Assembly (NCBI GenBank): GCA_037127315.1
Contig: JBBBDQ010001276.1
Coordinates: forward strand, 480,001 to 544,000
DNA length: 64,000 nt
Direction: 5' to 3'
DNA from: Ascarosepion bandense
Lineage: Eukaryota > Mollusca > Cephalopoda > Sepiida > Sepiidae
In this document: positions 62,936-64,000 of the stretch, piece after piece
Layout of the letters: each line of letters begins with the position of its first letter
Position numbering within the stretch: the stretch's first letter is position 1
Position numbers and translations under genes: made by a program
Notes under the pieces: generated by a model
The model's database searches: none
Told to the model about the DNA's origin: nothing
The model's input: the letters and a program-made list of their open reading frames with translations, nothing else

Positions 62936-63400
62936 GGAGTATGGAATCACCTCTTAATTGCTGCTGTTCTCAGGTCCACCCTGATCCGGAGTGGTAGCAC
63001 ATGTTAAGGTCCCAGGTATGGGCAAATAGTTAACCCCCAAACTGGGATCAAAACACTATGAAAGTATAAAATACGCTTTTATATGAATATAAATATAAAA
63101 ACAAACTTTTATAGAAAGATATACATTTTTCAAGAAAAAAATATTACCAACAATAAATTTTTGAAGAAAAAAATTATTACCATAACACATTTTTGAAAGA
63201 AAAAACATTCTTAGCAAAACTATTTTGAATACAAAACTAGAAGACATTTTCAGTTTTCTAAAAAAAAACCAAAAAAGATTAAAAACAAAAGTTTCAATAA
63301 AATCTAACAAAATCAACCTTTTCACTATAAAGGAACATAAAAAAATACCTTAAAACCTCAACTTTTTTGGCATCAACAAAAGGTTGATATTTTTATTTTT
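62936..63400. other. Unassigned AT-rich DNA
   Basis: No feature recognised. A-rich with TTTTTCAAG-like imperfect repeats around 63120-63200. Confidence 0.5.
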
Positions 63401-63401
63401 A

Positions 63402-63768
63402 TTTTTTTATAACCGTGTCACCCCAAGCAAGGCAGTTTACTGCCACTGTTAAGCAGGGGGCTACACAGAAAGAATGTTATGAGAAAGAGTAACAGGTTAC
63501 AGGGGCTGTCAGGAAGAGGGTAAGAGAATGATGAGAATACTGATGAGAGTGGAGTAGATGAAGAAAGGAGCATAAGAGAGAGGATGCATGTTAGTGAGAC
63601 AAGAGATGACTATTGACTTTACATTTAAATTATTGGAGATTGTAGCTGTCGGGAAAGCAAGTAAATGGAAGGGAATTCGACAGGCGGAAAGTGCGAGAAA
63701 AGAAGCTGATGGAGTAGAATTTGCGTTTACAGTTTATTGGTTTCACAGTAAAAGGCTGAGAAAAAATC
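63402..63768 (-). pseudogene. LINE-J 3' fragment, minus strand
   Basis: T run, CCCCAAGCAAGGCAG inverse tail, 3' region and coding tail (inverse of RLWNSLP) up to the FTVKPINC region at about 63755, where it meets the Helitron-like sequence. Confidence 0.8.
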
Positions 63769-64000
63769 GAGTTATAGAAGGAGTAGTACGATTTTAATCA
63801 AATTTGATACACTCATAGACAAAGACATAAGAAACGATATTCAGAAGTTTGAAGGTTGCAGTTCTTACAATAGTGGAGAAAATCGATAATATATATATAT
63901 ATATAAGGCAAGATGTTTGTGTGTGTGTCTGTTTATCTGCCTGTATGCCTGTATTTTTTTCAGCCCTTTTATTTTATTTATTTATTTATTTTTTATTTTA
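63769..64000 (+). mobile_element. Helitron-like element, copy 3, cut by window edge
   Basis: Matches 35520-35715 (ATAGACAAAGACATAAGAAAC, GAAAATCGATAA, TA tract, GTCTGTTTATCTGCC). Starts abruptly at the LINE-J junction and continues beyond the window. Confidence 0.7.

Overview
The window looks like intergenic DNA from a large, repeat-filled invertebrate genome, most likely a coleoid cephalopod (octopus-like). This is inferred from the repeat mix: RTE and other non-LTR retrotransposon C-termini, Penelope-like elements (PLEs), many tRNA-derived SINEs, and very abundant TA, CA/TG and GA microsatellites. I found no convincing host protein-coding gene. Every long reading frame I can interpret is either a retroelement relic or translated simple sequence.

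Layout. 0-8 kb: TATC and TA microsatellites, a 100-bp tandem array, SINE pieces, and palindromes carrying hammerhead-ribozyme (HHR) motifs. 9-19 kb: LINE 3' ends, a 307-bp tandem array of a tRNA-derived SINE (SINE-A), a SINE split by a solo LTR with a 5-bp target duplication, a 490-bp polypyrimidine tract, an RTE tail with 115-bp tandem copies, and a second solo LTR. 19-31 kb: a SINE-A dimer, a PLE relic (RT plus C-terminal GIY-YIG), palindromic HHR elements and a 5S-rRNA/tRNA composite SINE. 31-43 kb: LINE and RTE relics, an LTR-like pair, a Helitron end, a third solo LTR, and a SINE-A multimer with an 11-bp target duplication. 43.7-47.3 kb: a decayed PLE with HHR motifs on both sides, its RT frame broken by twenty copies of a 44-bp unit and by a roughly 1-kb LINE. 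47-64 kb: hammerhead SINEs, a second Helitron, more PLE/HHR palindromes, a second 5S composite SINE and further LINE copies.

The main result is RNA-level. A short SINE with a tRNA-like head (SINE-H) carries a type I hammerhead ribozyme at its 3' end. The best copies keep the CUGAUGA and GAAA cores, a GUC cleavage triplet and all three helices, and one divergent copy shows compensatory stem I changes. Several other HHR families sit in or beside PLE relics, often as inverted pairs inside palindromes. Other notable structures are a minisatellite born inside an RT frame, a repeated hairpin linker inside two unrelated tandem arrays, and 5S-headed composite SINEs. Family assignments and folds were made by eye; no search or folding program was run.
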